This document shows positions 22,610 to 33,087 of a stretch of DNA of 64,000 nucleotides, piece after piece (the stretch's first letter is position 1; the number at the start of each line of letters is the position of its first letter). Both the position numbers and the translations under genes were made by a program. Under the pieces are notes generated by a model. That model made no database searches and was not told the DNA's origin. It saw only the letters and a list, made by a program, of their open reading frames with translations. The stretch is from Albugo candida (lineage: Eukaryota; Oomycota; Peronosporomycetes; Albuginales; Albuginaceae), in NCBI GenBank assembly GCA_905220665.1, contig CAJNAR010000181.1, positions 177,994-241,993 of the forward strand, given 5' to 3'.

Positions 22610-22967
22610 TTACACCGGCGTTGACGAAAGAAGTACGAGCTGTTGCTCGCCAGCAGCAAACATCTCTATGTAGCGAATATTCTTCGGGTGATCGAACCAA
22701 ATATCGGGATAATTTTGAAGAAGAAATTGTACCAGTGTCCAAATGAGCTCTTTGTTATCAAGTAATCTCTGCATCGCAAGGTTTTTCGATCTCCAGGCTC
22801 AAAGCAGTCCGACAGGTTCCTATGTATTCAGTGACGGCGCTCGTCAAAGTAATTTTTTGTGGAATACAGATACGAGCAATCGATTATGGAAGGCTGGATT
22901 GTCATTGCTCAATCAGTATTTTAACAGCTTAACATACGAAGTCATAGAAATGCTGAAAGGAATGCAT
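22610..22967 (-). CDS. Putative small protein, three exons
   Basis: Minus-strand exons 22967-22938, 22893-22836 and 22797-22610 with GT-AG introns of 44 and 38 bp and consistent phases give 91 residues. The last exon is the best supported: LLDNKELIWTLVQFLLQNYP followed by DIWFDHPKNIRYIEMF has strong protein character and ends 4 bp from the convergent GT31-like stop. Exons 1 and 2 are less certain, since the 38-bp intron is the smallest in the window. A competing plus-strand frame (22743-23075, 110 codons) overlaps it and looks less protein-like. No domain is recognised. It would share a 114-bp divergent promoter region with the CDC26-like gene. Confidence 0.4.
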
Positions 22968-23081
22968 TTTTATCCAGTCCTATCTCGTTGCTCGATTCCT
23001 ATATGCCAAAATTATACTTTGCCTATGATATATCCAGTGAGAATGTTGCAATTCATTATCCAGTGCTTTGATTGATGAAAA

Positions 23082-23273
23082 ATGCTGCGTCGGGAACCAA
23101 CTCGAGTGGAGACGTATGCCGACGCAATGGAGGAATATAAATCATATTTGGAGGAGAAGCGAAATACACAGGAAGGGGAATTGGGCGGCCAAGAACGTAA
23201 GAACATCATATTGAAAGATCATGAACGAATTCGACAAGAAACACGGTCTCGGATTGGACTCATTGCGAAATGA
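23082..23273 (+). CDS. CDC26-like subunit of the anaphase-promoting complex
   Basis: CDC26 is a tiny APC/C subunit that stabilises the TPR protein CDC16/APC6 with its extreme N-terminus. This 63-residue frame begins MLRREPTRVETYADAMEEY, closely matching the conserved CDC26 N-terminus (MLRRKPTR..L..DD..E). That segment is the part that inserts into the APC6 TPR superhelix. The rest is a charged helix (YLEEKRNTQEGELGGQER) ending in DRI-like RSRIGLIAK. Length fits the family (roughly 60-85). A second plus frame (23221-23643) overlaps the 3' end and continues for 140 codons into the neighbouring transporter gene; I treat it as secondary. Assignment rests on the N-terminal motif alone. Confidence 0.65.
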   Translation: MLRREPTRVETYADAMEEYKSYLEEKRNTQEGELGGQERKNIILKDHERIRQETRSRIGLIAK

Positions 23274-23506
23274 TACACACAGATTGAGATCTAAGACAAT
23301 AGCACTATCACTTCTAAACTTGGCAGTTGATTCTACCGTTTTTATTGACGTGAATTCCATACTTTCGAACACAATTAGCAAAGACATACTCTGCACCCGT
23401 GAGCATTCTGCTATTTCCGCTTTTCTTCAAATCATAGACGAGAAGCTGACTTTGATTAAGAAGCGGACACCAGTCGCCAAATCTTCACTGTCAAATTACT
23501 TCATTG

Positions 23507-24508
23507 TCATGTTGGAGTATCGGCCGGTTCTTTGTCTTGCTCGTTTGAGACTGAGCATTGGCTGCCGTCGACCCCAAAATGATACAAATACGTTGAGACA
23601 ACAACAACACAGAAGCCACACAAAAATTCTAATGAAGGCATAAAGTGAAAAAAAATAATTGAGAAAGCCACAGTCAGCATCATTGCAACTGCGTGAGCGT
23701 ACACGCACGCAATATTATCGAGATACTTGAAAAGGAATCCAATAGCTAGCCCTCCAATACTGTGCGTCACAATTGCTGCCCAGGTCCATAGACTATACCC
23801 ATTAAAGAATCCATTTTGCGATATAGCATTTTTTTCTGCCAATAGACCGAGCACATTGAAAAAGATGCCAGCCATATATAATTGCAGATTCTGCCACATA
23901 AAACAACAGTTCGGATCCCTTTTAAAAGCCCATTCCGTAAAAATTCCAGCACACGACGAAATGAAAATACCGATTCCGACCAAAACAAGTCCGAATACAA
24001 AATGATCATCGTTGGAGTTGCTTGTGTTATGGTGTCCTAAGGGCCGATTGTCAAGTATTGAGGCATGATCTGACTCGCTTGTGATTACTCCGAGTAACAA
24101 GAGCCCAATTGCAGCGTACTGAATTGAATCCAATAGTTTTCTTAACACAAGTCGAAATAGTAGCGCTGTTGTAAGAATTTTCATATTCCAAAGTACAGAA
24201 AGTGTTGCAGGATCCATAAAACGTAACAATAGATATGTTAGATTACTATCGATCGTGTACAAGCAAGCAGGAACCGCGTAGAGGAGTGCGTGCTTCACAG
24301 ACAATGTAACATCTTTTCGTGGAGAGCGCCTTGTAAAAATAAAAGTAAGCAAGCACAGCACCATTTTCGACACCTCGATTAGCAGCGTAGCAGTCACACT
24401 TATATAAGGGATCTTTCCATCCTTTTTGGACGCATTGATAAACAAATTTCCTCCGCACATCAACGCGGCCGTCACCACAATCAACGCGATCTCTTCCAAG
24501 CGCTTCAT
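23507..24508 (-). CDS. Nucleotide-sugar transporter (SLC35A / UDP-galactose transporter type)
   Basis: Golgi or ER antiporter that imports a nucleotide sugar in exchange for the nucleoside monophosphate. Intronless, 333 residues, ATG at 24508. About ten hydrophobic segments cover residues 7-310, beginning with EEIALIVVTAALMCGGNLFI. Family landmarks are present: YAVPACLYTIDSNLTYLLL, FMDPATLSVLWNMKILTTAL (the Q..KI..TA-like stretch), FISSCAGIFTEWAFKR before the second half, and MWQNLQLYMAGIFFNVLG. The substrate (UDP-Gal, CMP-Sia-like or UDP-GlcNAc) cannot be read from motifs. It could feed the GT31-like enzyme encoded 1 kb away, which is inference from proximity. The hydrophilic C-terminal tail of about 20 residues ends DKEPADTPT. 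Confidence 0.88.
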   Translation of the reverse strand: MKRLEEIALIVVTAALMCGGNLFINASKKDGKIPYISVTATLLIEVSKMVLCLLTFIFTRRSPRKDVTLSVKHALLYAVPACLYTIDSNLTYLLLRFMDPATLSVLWNMKILTTALLFRLVLRKLLDSIQYAAIGLLLLGVITSESDHASILDNRPLGHHNTSNSNDDHFVFGLVLVGIGIFISSCAGIFTEWAFKRDPNCCFMWQNLQLYMAGIFFNVLGLLAEKNAISQNGFFNGYSLWTWAAIVTHSIGGLAIGFLFKYLDNIACVYAHAVAMMLTVAFSIIFFHFMPSLEFLCGFCVVVVSTYLYHFGVDGSQCSVSNEQDKEPADTPT

Positions 24509-24609
24509 AATTTGTTGTACGAATGTTGTACGAAGCAGTGACAGGATACGTGCGCCAAGCGCATTTTATTTACATCATGCACGCTGCATCATTTAGCCTC
24601 TAAATATCT

Positions 24610-26627
24610 TCAAAAAGCGACATTAAGCTTCTCGACCAATTCATCCTGGTCGAAATTGCGCTGTTTGTCCAAGGAGAGTAATGTCGCTGCTGTAATCTCG
24701 TTGTTCGCATCTGTTCGGACGTCTTTGAGCTTGGCGTACTCATAATCATTCCGCTGTTTGGACACTTCTGATTCCGATATGAAGCCTAGGATAGAAGGCC
24801 GTGCATCACGAGCGATGGTGGTAGATGAAGCGACTTGCATCGGAACCGATTCTGATGACGCGATCAATGAGAGGATATCTTCGATGGAGGAATTCCGAGG
24901 CATAAAGTTGCCAGCAGCGAGAGAAGAAAGGCTTCCAAACGAGCCACAATTTGGAATCGAATTGGATGGCGGAAGCTGATCACATGAGCCGATACGTGCC
25001 AAGAAATCACTGGAAGAAACACGACATAGCTTCTCCAATGAAGCAAGACGCTCGAGAGAGGGGGCACGATTTACTCCATTAAACGTAGCGGAATTCCACA
25101 TCGATGTCTCTGTTGAAGAGATACCGTGGATCTCATCGAGCGAAGGAATGCGGGGAAAAATTCCAGAGAAATTCCGAAGCGGTTTTGGACAGTGTGATTG
25201 TGATTTGGAATTGTCTTCCCAATGTGATTTTTCGTCGATATTGCTGCCTTTCGCTCGGCTGAATCCAATTTTATTCCTTTTTTTAGAAGAGGGACTTTGA
25301 GGAATGTGTTCTTCAAGTAGATAGGATAGCTGCTCAAGAGAGTGAGTGCGGGGAATGCAGCCTTCTCTCGAGCATGTTTTGGTCGGAGACAGCGCTTTGC
25401 AGCTTTGATTTTGTGTTGTCACACTGGAATGACTGGGTGCCATCGCCATCGACGTTATCTTGATATTGGTCGGTATATGATTTAAGAACTCCGAAGAAGA
25501 TACTCGCGAAGAAAGACTTTCGACTGATGCATTTCTTGAAAGGACTGGTGGTATCGCACAATCTTCTTCCGTGTGCGAGGCACAATTCCCATTCACCTCA
25601 ACTTTGCATATCATTTCGCCTTTATCGATAGCCATCCTGTCACCAATGTTGGACGATGATGGTCTCTCATCTTGGGTCATATTTGTTATTTCTTGGAAAC
25701 TTCTCTTACTGATCAAAGGTGAATTGTGTGAGGTATCCTGAAGGCTACCGACAACGGATCGTGCATGCCCAGCTTTCAAATTATGGTCAGGGATTCCATT
25801 CCGTGCCTTTGATTCATTCGAAACATTTGGAAATGCTTGTCTCATTATACATCGATACCTATCACGATTCAAATCCAATTCATGACGCTTCTCTCGTCGC
25901 CGATGATTGGTTTCTTCTCGTTCCAAATAAGTCTTTTCCAGCTCTGCCAATTCCGACCGAATCTTTTGCATCTCCTCTTCCGGTAAACTTATTTCCCGAC
26001 GTCGAAACACAATCTATGCAGAAAAGTTACGTTTGTGAACCCATTCACAAACGCCTTTGAGCTCACCTTTCCTATACATTGATCACCTGTATATTTTTTG
26101 GAGATTCTCATTGGATCACAATGGAGTAATTTGGACAGGAAGGCACGAAGTGTGGTTCCTTCTGCTAAAGGTAAATTACCTTTCTTGAATTCCCCAATAA
26201 GTCGGTCACAATACGCACTCTCTTCAGCAGTCCATTTTCCCTTGCGAATGCATTTCAATGTCGGTGACACTACTTTTGGATGGGACGTATCAATTTGTTG
26301 TGGTGGTGTACAAGTCTCTTGAGATGCATTGTATATAGGATATCGCTCTCGTATGACCAAATCGCGCACGCACTGGATTTCTGTTAAGCATACTGGACAA
26401 AGGTTTTCTTTCATCCGAACAGAATCAAGGCAGACAAAGTGGAATACATGAAGACATGGTTCTAGAATAGTGTCGGAGTGAGAAGTATAGCACATGGTAC
26501 AAGGATAGAAGGGTGTCATGGATGTTGCTAGAAGGGGGATGTTGTTGGGAGGTTTGGATACGGTGTGGAACGGATGGTTACGGTCACGGGTTGACAGTAC
26601 GTGATCTCGTTGACTCGAGTCGATCAT
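24610..26627 (-). CDS. RING-H2 protein with stramenopile-type helical domain and R-x-x-S repeats
   Basis: Two exons, 26627-26067 and 26013-24610, joined over a 53-bp GT-AG phase-0 intron, give 654 residues. Residues 43-83 form a RING-H2 zinc finger (CTMC, then CLHVFHFVC, then CPVC), suggesting E3 ubiquitin ligase activity. Residues about 128-187 carry GKWTAEESAYCDRLIGEF and EGTTLRAFLSKLL, CDPMRISKKYTG, a domain I associate with diatom and oomycete proteins but cannot name with certainty. A coiled coil follows the intron (EEEMQKIRSELAELEKTY). The long Ser-rich tail holds about seven R-x-x-S-[LIVS]-[ED] motifs (RNASVESL, RTHSLEQL, RIPSLDEI, RAPSLERL, RVSSSDFL, RNSSIEDIL), the form of basophilic-kinase or 14-3-3 sites. 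Intact and single copy here. Confidence 0.8.
26030..26053. repeat. 10-bp perfect inverted repeat inside the RING-gene intron
   Basis: Arms CGTTTGTGAA and TTCACAAACG are separated by a 4-base loop (CCCA on the plus strand). It occupies the middle of the 53-bp intron 26014-26066, between donor and acceptor. Confidence 0.8.
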
Positions 26628-29062
26628 GGTATAAATTACGTTGTAACTGGTTACACTTGACGAATTATTGAATTATAGACGAATTTAGACGTTGATTACA
26701 CTGCGCGCTGTTGTTTACAAGTGTTGGAGAAGGACCATAACAAGATGTATACTTATCTAGCAAACGTTAGATGTAGCTGGATACTATGTATGCAAAACAG
26801 CCTTGATTTCAGCGAGGTCGAATATCGAACAATTCAAAAGTGATTTGCGACGACCGACTCAAAATTGAATCGTGCCTTCTAAATTATAATTCGGAGACAG
26901 TGAACGCAATGTAATTTTTTTCCTCCGATTGCTTCTTTTTGTCTCACAACCCATCGCAAGAGAATGCTGTCTTTATAGACCAATCAAATTAAGTGGAACT
27001 TTATGGAAAGTTTCATTTGGATAAAAATATATGCCCCTGGAACCGGTACTAACGTGCACTGCAATGAAGTGACGCGGAGGTAGCGCATTTGTTCTTGTCC
27101 ATGCAAAACTCTATCGCCATTTCTCAAAGACATCATATCACATTGCTCAATAAGAACGATAGTAAACCTGTAACATCTGCATTTTTGGCTGAGCGCGACA
27201 CGTACTGCATGCTTCGTGCAAGCAACATCCGCATACAATAACTCATACCAAGACATTTGCGTACCGGAGCTCTCAGCGATATAAATGACAACAATGAATC
27301 CGAGACGCACGAGACGCACGAGACGCATGAGACGCACGAGACGCACGTTGTTCAGAAGCTATTCATCTACTTGACCTGATTACATTACTATATTACAAAG
27401 GAATAGTTGCCCAAAAAATTATTGCTAAGAAGCTTCAAGTTGTGCACACCAATCAACTTCGGCAAGATCGGTTTGGATTGGACAAATACTGATTTCAATT
27501 CTGCCAATAAATTTGCTCGCATACAGTCATCGGAGTCATCGCTTTAACTGTGCAAGCAACTCAAGCACCCCCCTTAAGCTTTGTGGGATCAGGAATAAGA
27601 TTATTCGACAGACTCGCTGTGATTTTCTATCTCAACAATGAGTGATTGGCTGTGAACTAGAAAATTGCGAGCTATGAAAATAAATAAAAAGCGAACGAAT
27701 ACATTTCTATAACAAGCACGCTGGAAACGACGAATCTTCCCCGTCAGAAACTCTACGATGTTTTTAAGCTTGCGGTCCACCAGTTACAAATTTTATCTGT
27801 ATTGAACACTTGCTCAACAAAATGAAGATCTTCGCAAACTATTTGCTTGTAGCGGATGCTTTGTCCGTGAGCTGAACCTCATCAAGCTGATTCACACAGG
27901 AGAGTATCTGATCTACTAGATAACGTATCGAGAGAAACTTGGAAATTTTTATTTGACGAAGCTGTCATTGGTTCCACAACTTACGGGCTTTCTCTGGACA
28001 TCCTACAAATGATCATCTAGGACCTCGAAAGACAAGTGGAGCTAAGACTCGTGAAATGGCGAGTGTCTGTACATTATGAAAATCACGATCAAGTTCCTCG
28101 TATCAATTGATCAAGGAATAGAAAAAAACATCAAGCCGATGCAATATGTCCCTCACTCTAGTTTGACAGAAAACCGCATGCATCGGAAAAGGGTCCAAAA
28201 AGCACACCCAAGGGATATGTAATAGCTACACGAAAGCTGCTTTTTTTCTCAAAAGAAGTTGCAAGTGAACAGCACAAAGCGGGATCAGTATTTACTTGAC
28301 TTTTCTTCTACGCATTGATTGGATGACTCGTTTCCAAAGATTTGTTGGAAAAAAGTCAATTGCGATTGATTACAAGCTACCGCAAGATTTTGCGACAACG
28401 CAACTGCAAGCGGGTTTGCACATGTCAGTGACGTTACTAAGCATATCCAAACAGGTCGCCTGTCAACGAAAAGATGGCTGAGAATTAACAATGGCCGATA
28501 GAAGCCCATCAGAAGGTCTACAACCAACATCGAAAAATTACTCACTTTACTTCAGAAGTGCAACTAAGAAGATCGACAAGTACTGTAACCAGATAGGAGC
28601 TGTTTGAAAAAACCGAGAGTTGAAATGGTCAAAACCGCTAAAGGATAAAAACGGCCGATTAATCGGATATTGATGGCTACTAGAAAAACAGACCAGGACC
28701 CGCTATGTACAGAGTAACAAGGCAAAGTGACAACGTGTCTTTATTGATGCTTGTTCGATCTATGAACAGAGAATATAATTTTTGAGTCAAAGAGTAGGAG
28801 CAATAGTCTTGAGCATGCCAGTGGGTGCCCATATCGAGCATTAGACAAGAATGCTATTATGCTGCTACGAATTGCAACATGATGTTTGAAGATCCATGAT
28901 TTAAGTAGGCAACAGCACTTCCTGTGACGAGGATCGAAGCGATGTTCCAGGCTAGAATAGTCGCTAGCAGGTGGAAAACTGATGAGCACATCGCGCTGCC
29001 GCTTCGTAGCCACCTTCGCTGGACAATACAAGACACCGTCATCTCAGTGATGTAGACGCTCG
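26628..29062. other. Intergenic, AT-rich, no supportable gene
   Basis: About 2.4 kb without a credible frame. The longest are 120 codons minus (26984-27346), whose start is built from the minisatellite at 27302-27346, and 86-96 codon frames at 28285-29031 with no motif. No fragments could be assigned to a transposon family. The left end presumably carries the promoter of the RING gene. Confidence 0.4.
27302..27346. repeat. Minisatellite, five 9-bp units
   Basis: Five head-to-tail copies of GAGACGCAC, the third with one change (GAGACGCAT). Total 45 bp, flanked by unique sequence. Confidence 0.9.
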
Positions 29063-29269
29063 ATGAAATACATTCATTTGATATCCAAGTACCATCGGAG
29101 AGATTTAAGCCACATTTTAGAAGAAACTCTGTGGACTCGGATGAGTCATAAAAAAGCGAAAATCTGCTTCTTAATATGCAATTCCACCGAACACATTTTT
29201 TTTGATTGTCCTGTAGTCACAAGGAATGAAGCACAAAAGTTGCATAAATTCGTCAACTCTGGAACTTAA
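29063..29269 (+). pseudogene. Possible LINE reverse-transcriptase tail fragment
   Basis: A 68-codon frame ends with CFLICNSTEHIFFDCPVVTR, which has the spacing of the C-terminal zinc-binding segment of non-LTR reverse transcriptases (C-x3-C, H, C). Nothing recognisable as polymerase precedes it. A short relic is the best reading, but the motif is weak and could be chance. Confidence 0.3.
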
Positions 29270-29310
29270 AAATGCTGTTGCTGATCTTACCCACTCCCTA
29301 TCCGACTTTT

Positions 29311-29326
29311 CTACCCGCCGGGTACT
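29311..29326. repeat. Target-site duplication, left copy (SINE)
   Basis: CTACCCGCCGGGTACT, identical to 29570-29585. Confidence 0.85.
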
Positions 29327-29569
29327 TTGTCTAGGATTTCATTACACTGTTTATCTGGTTCTTTGACTACCTTCCTTATCCTATCATGAGCCCCTGACCG
29401 TGTGAATATCACTTAAGTCTGACTTCAAACCTAGGGAGGCAGATATTTTCCAAGCTTATTGCTTGGGTGGACTCAAACCGCTGCCCACACTGCCGGGGAT
29501 CGAACTAACGACCTCCGGCAGGGGGTCCGTGCGCTCAAGTGCTTAACCGACTGAGCTGGGTACGGAACC
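29327..29569 (-). mobile_element. tRNA-derived SINE
   Basis: A 243-bp insert between perfect 16-bp direct repeats. Read on the minus strand, it begins GGTTCCGTACCCA, has a pol III A box (GCTCAGTCGGTTAAGCAC, 29556-29539) and a B box (GTTCGATCC, 29505-29497) at tRNA spacing. It then continues about 160 bp into non-tRNA sequence ending TCCTAGACAA, without a clear A-tail. The tRNA part folds roughly like a tRNA head, but the acceptor stem is not closed and the element is clearly not a tRNA gene. Such elements move with LINE machinery; the long target duplication agrees. Confidence 0.8.
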
Positions 29570-29585
29570 CTACCCGCCGGGTACT
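29570..29585. repeat. Target-site duplication, right copy (SINE)
   Basis: CTACCCGCCGGGTACT, identical to 29311-29326. Confidence 0.85.
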
Positions 29586-30312
29586 ACACAACCCGCCAGT
29601 TTAGTACACAGCTCGAAAAGCAACCTATTACAGCTTTGTCCTATCAAAAATGGTGTAAGTCGATAGCTCGACATAACCAATGGTATCATCATCCACTTTG
29701 CTGGTGTGGCAACCCTGCAAATTCACCCAACTTCGGTTTATTGCTTGATTGTTGATGAGTCATCAAACCTGTGCGATGACGTACGCTGAAAGTATCCCAC
29801 CCTCTGAGACGTCCCAGGTGAGTATAGGTGCTACAGGTGCTATGGTGCAACTCTCCTAGAAACAACACTTTTTTGACCAAGTTCAAAGTCTATCAGACAC
29901 GGGGATTGGAAAGCTTTGTCAGTTTTTCTTGCACCAAACGATAGCTTATGAAGTGCGGAGCATTTTGTTGCAAGAAGATTGTGCATATCTTTTTTTTTTC
30001 ATGGTGCTGATACGCCTCAAACTTTGACCATTTTGCATGTTTTCCTAAGATCGGCAGGATCTGAAACACCCCGTGTGAAAGGTCGTACGCTGTGCAATTT
30101 TTCTTTCGTGGATGGAATGAAAGCAAATAAGGCAGACAAGGTATACAAACAAAAGAGGAATGTCTATGTACAGTTTCTGGCCTAGGATGAGAGGAAATAG
30201 GGCATGGGAGGTATAGAGAAAACGACGAATGGCGTTGTATATATGGCAGAGTCATAAGGAAATCCAAAAAAAAGCTCAAACACCTGTTAGCACATCGATA
30301 TACCTGCAGAAA
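29586..30312. other. Sequence between SINE and transposase relic
   Basis: A 128-codon minus frame (29893-30279) is Ser/Pro/His-rich with an internal near-repeat (RHSSFSLYLPCP, RHSSFVCIPCLP) but matches nothing known. It may belong to the flanks of the transposase element next door. No terminal inverted repeats were found. Confidence 0.35.
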
Positions 30313-32610
30313 TCAATCCTTGACGCGTAGACGTCGGTGCGATTTAATCTTCCGTCTGTCCCGCTCAACCTTCTCCGCCTCAACGCCATCCTTGCCTTTG
30401 CTATACATTTCAATGTATCGCCAGGAAGTTCGAGCGTGCTTCCGAGTTTCCTTTATGCTCACTCCATCGAGGATACCATGGAGCCTCTCCCAAAGCGAGG
30501 TGAAATTATAATTACATTGGCTCCGAGCTGCTCTCTTGGCGGCTCCCCAGTACCTCTCGATGAAGTTGCACTCACAGTGTAACTTGGGGTAATATTCAAA
30601 AATGTGTCCTGCCTGCTTCACTTCCATCTCCAAGGCTGAATCCTGTTCAGCAAATTCGGGCTAAGCCATTAAGGCATGCCTCCAGCAGAAGTCATTTGTT
30701 GGAAGCGATGCCTTGGAATGGCAATCCAGATTCCAATTTACGTTGGGAGGAGGACCGATCCCGTTTTCCTTCAGCACCTGTGAGAGAGCAACGTGAGTAG
30801 TGAATCGCATCAGTAAGATCTTGCAAGCACAGAGAAGAAAGCTTACCATATTGATATCCTTTAAGTAAATCTCTCCATTGTGGGCAAAACACATGGATTA
30901 CCAGATTTTTTGGTAATCGATGCTGTACCATCCATCTTTGTACTGGTATGTTTTCATCTTCTTGGGTTTGATTGTCATTCTGCCAGCCATCAGAGCGTTG
31001 AGAGCAAATGCCTGATGATTGAAGGATTGGGTCGAAAGGAAAAAGTCCTGCGAAAACAAAAATTAATCTTCAGTTCCAACTAGAAATGTGAAACAAGATA
31101 TTTGAAAAACGCACCAATACATCCTGGATGAAGGATATTGAAAATGGGGATGGCCTTCCCATTGAATTGGCTAACCATGTCTTTACTTTTCCATTAACCA
31201 TATTTGTTCTTGCCTGACTTGATGATCTCTCTGGCTGATGGTGAAGTGAGCCCATTCTCCCTCGCTTGCTGATCAGTGACTTTCATGGGCCCATGGCACG
31301 GGCGCAGAAAGTCACTGATCATGATTGACCCCCTGGTCCTTTCTTCCTTATCCAAATATCGCCTTCTTCTACCCAGAACTCCTCGCTTTCATCGATGCTG
31401 TAGAAGGTAGACTCATCGTGCCTCACATGCACATACTTGTTGTCCCACACTTCCACCTGGCCTTCCACCAGCACATGCATCTCCTCTCCAGTCCAATAAT
31501 CCATCTTCTTTTTGTACTCAATCATCCTCTTTGACCAACCCTCTCTATACTTCACCACATCCTCCCTTTCATGACCGTCCATATACAGCTGCTTTCCCAT
31601 TTACTTTGTTTGAATCCCCATATCTTCAGGTACTTGACCACTGTCAAGTAGCTGATCTTCTGCTCCTTCTCTCCCAGGACCTTTGAGAAAATGCTGTTTT
31701 GAAGGACCATTTGGAGCTCTTTGGGCGATCTTTCATTGAGCTTCTCCCCCTCGTCCATGACAGGCACTCTCTCTGGATATCAAGGTCTGCCAGGATCTCT
31801 CTCCTTTTTGAATGTCGGCCTTGCTGATGTGCTGAAAGGGCTTTGCTGACCAAGTACCGATCTGCCCAAAGCCCAACGTTCCTGCAGACCCTGTCTGACG
31901 TCTTGTGCAGTTTATCGTTGGCTGCAGTAGCTGACGCTTCCTTCTTTCTCATGCCCTGGTAAAGCCGTCCTTTCAGATACTGGAGGATGGCCATAAGTCT
32001 TAAAACAAGATAAGGTGGGAATTTTCCCCAGCTGCTGTCTGGTTCTGTATGCCCTTCTACCCTTCCTTCAAACCGTTAATGGCCTCTTCCATTCTGTCTT
32101 CTTCTTCTCCCTCTTCTCCATTCTGCTCACTACTCTCATCTTCTTATGCAATGAACAGATCCTTTCTTTTACTTGCTGGTGGCTCCTGAACTGCTGGTTT
32201 GAAGTAGATGTCCAGCCTCTGCAGGTTATTCTCCTTGACATACTTCTCCCTCCTCCAGTTGGTGTTTTTGATATCTCTGCCAAGGTATGTAAAGAGTTAG
32301 AGGGTAAAGAACGTTTGTGGCAAAAGAAGCCAGCTCACCTTAAATAGGTAGAAGATCTCTTCTTCTTCTCCTTCTTTTCCTTCTCCAGCTAAGCCTGGAA
32401 ACAGCAATTCTCTTTTGTAGCTGATCTGTGTCTGTTTCTAGCCAGTCTTCTTCACCTTCCTCTTCCCCTTTGCTTCCTCTTCCTCTTCCTCCTCTCCACT
32501 CCAGTCTGACATGAGGTTATGACAGTCGAGATTCTCTGCTGCCCCTTCTTGTTGTTGGCTTGGTGCAAGTTGGCTAATAGGGCCAGCCTTCTTCTTCTGG
32601 GAGGAGCCAT
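30313..32610 (-). pseudogene. Broken DDE transposase, Tc1/mariner-superfamily type, copy A
   Basis: Several overlapping minus frames together outline one transposase, from ATG at about 32610 (MAPPRRRR start, acidic Glu-rich segment) to the C-terminus at 30313. Family landmarks in order are YMDGHEREDVVKYR and VRHDESTFYSIDESEEFW (31319-31600), then YYPKLHCECNFIERYWGAAK (30313-30633) and the closing basic KIKSHRRLRV. The HDE and ECNFIE segments are where catalytic acids are expected in DDE_3 transposases. The frame is shifted several times and parts are missing, so it cannot make a protein. The same family recurs as copy B at 33491-38455. The pyrimidine-rich tract at 32354-32520 is simply the reverse of its Glu/Lys-rich N-terminal coding sequence. 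Confidence 0.7.
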
Positions 32611-32989
32611 TATAAAAACAAATATTGAATTTTTTTTCTTGAAATGTCTTTTTTAATGGTTTAATTCGATAATACGTGCAGAGCCTTACCAGCTTTACTC
32701 AAATCTACATTCTCATCTTTAAAAAATAACTTTAAATAATACTTGAAATAATTTGAATTTCAAAAAATTTAACTTCAAGTGAACATATTTGAAAAATAGC
32801 TTTAGTAATTCACAAAACTCCTTGGATGGATTTGTTAAAGAAAATTTGCCCGAAATTGAAACAAAAAAAAATGTTTCGCGCCATAGCGATGTTCTCATGC
32901 ATCACACCCTCGTCTCAGGCGAGTGGTACCGTCCCAAAAAGCCTGGACGAAAAAAATCCTGTCATTGGTGGAAATTTTGTAATGCCAAG
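32611..32989. other. Left flank of the nested element, no gene
   Basis: AT-rich sequence with no motif-bearing frame. Two overlapping 64-68 codon frames (32789-33020) show no family resemblance. It ends at the likely copia left LTR boundary. Confidence 0.4.
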
Positions 32990-33087
32990 TCTTGATGGTG
33001 TAGACCACATCGGACACTAAAGGCCATGCTGAAGATTCTAATATTACAATTCCCGCAGTTAGCAACCTGAAACTTAATGAATGTATA
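32990..33087 (+). repeat. Copia left LTR, first part (continues 38770 to about 38877)
   Basis: About 85% similar by eye to 48081-48178. The LTR start reads TCTTGATGG here against TGTTGATGG on the right, suggesting the canonical TG was mutated. After the inserted element the LTR continues at 38770 and probably ends at AACAACA (38877). Confidence 0.7.

Noticed and set aside
22743..23075. 110-codon plus frame
   Set aside because: Lies opposite the spliced minus model 22610-22967, whose last exon has clearer protein character; no motif in the plus frame.
23221..23643. 140-codon plus frame overlapping CDC26-like and transporter genes
   Set aside because: It starts inside the CDC26-like frame and ends inside the transporter's coding sequence on the other strand. 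The first half looks somewhat protein-like, but no splice or motif supports it.
26984..27346. 120-codon minus frame with an Arg-Leu repeat start
   Set aside because: Its N-terminus is the translated 9-bp minisatellite and the rest has no protein features.
32354..32520. Long CTT-rich tract as a simple repeat or regulatory tract
   Set aside because: It is the complement of Glu/Lys-rich codons in the transposase relic's N-terminus.
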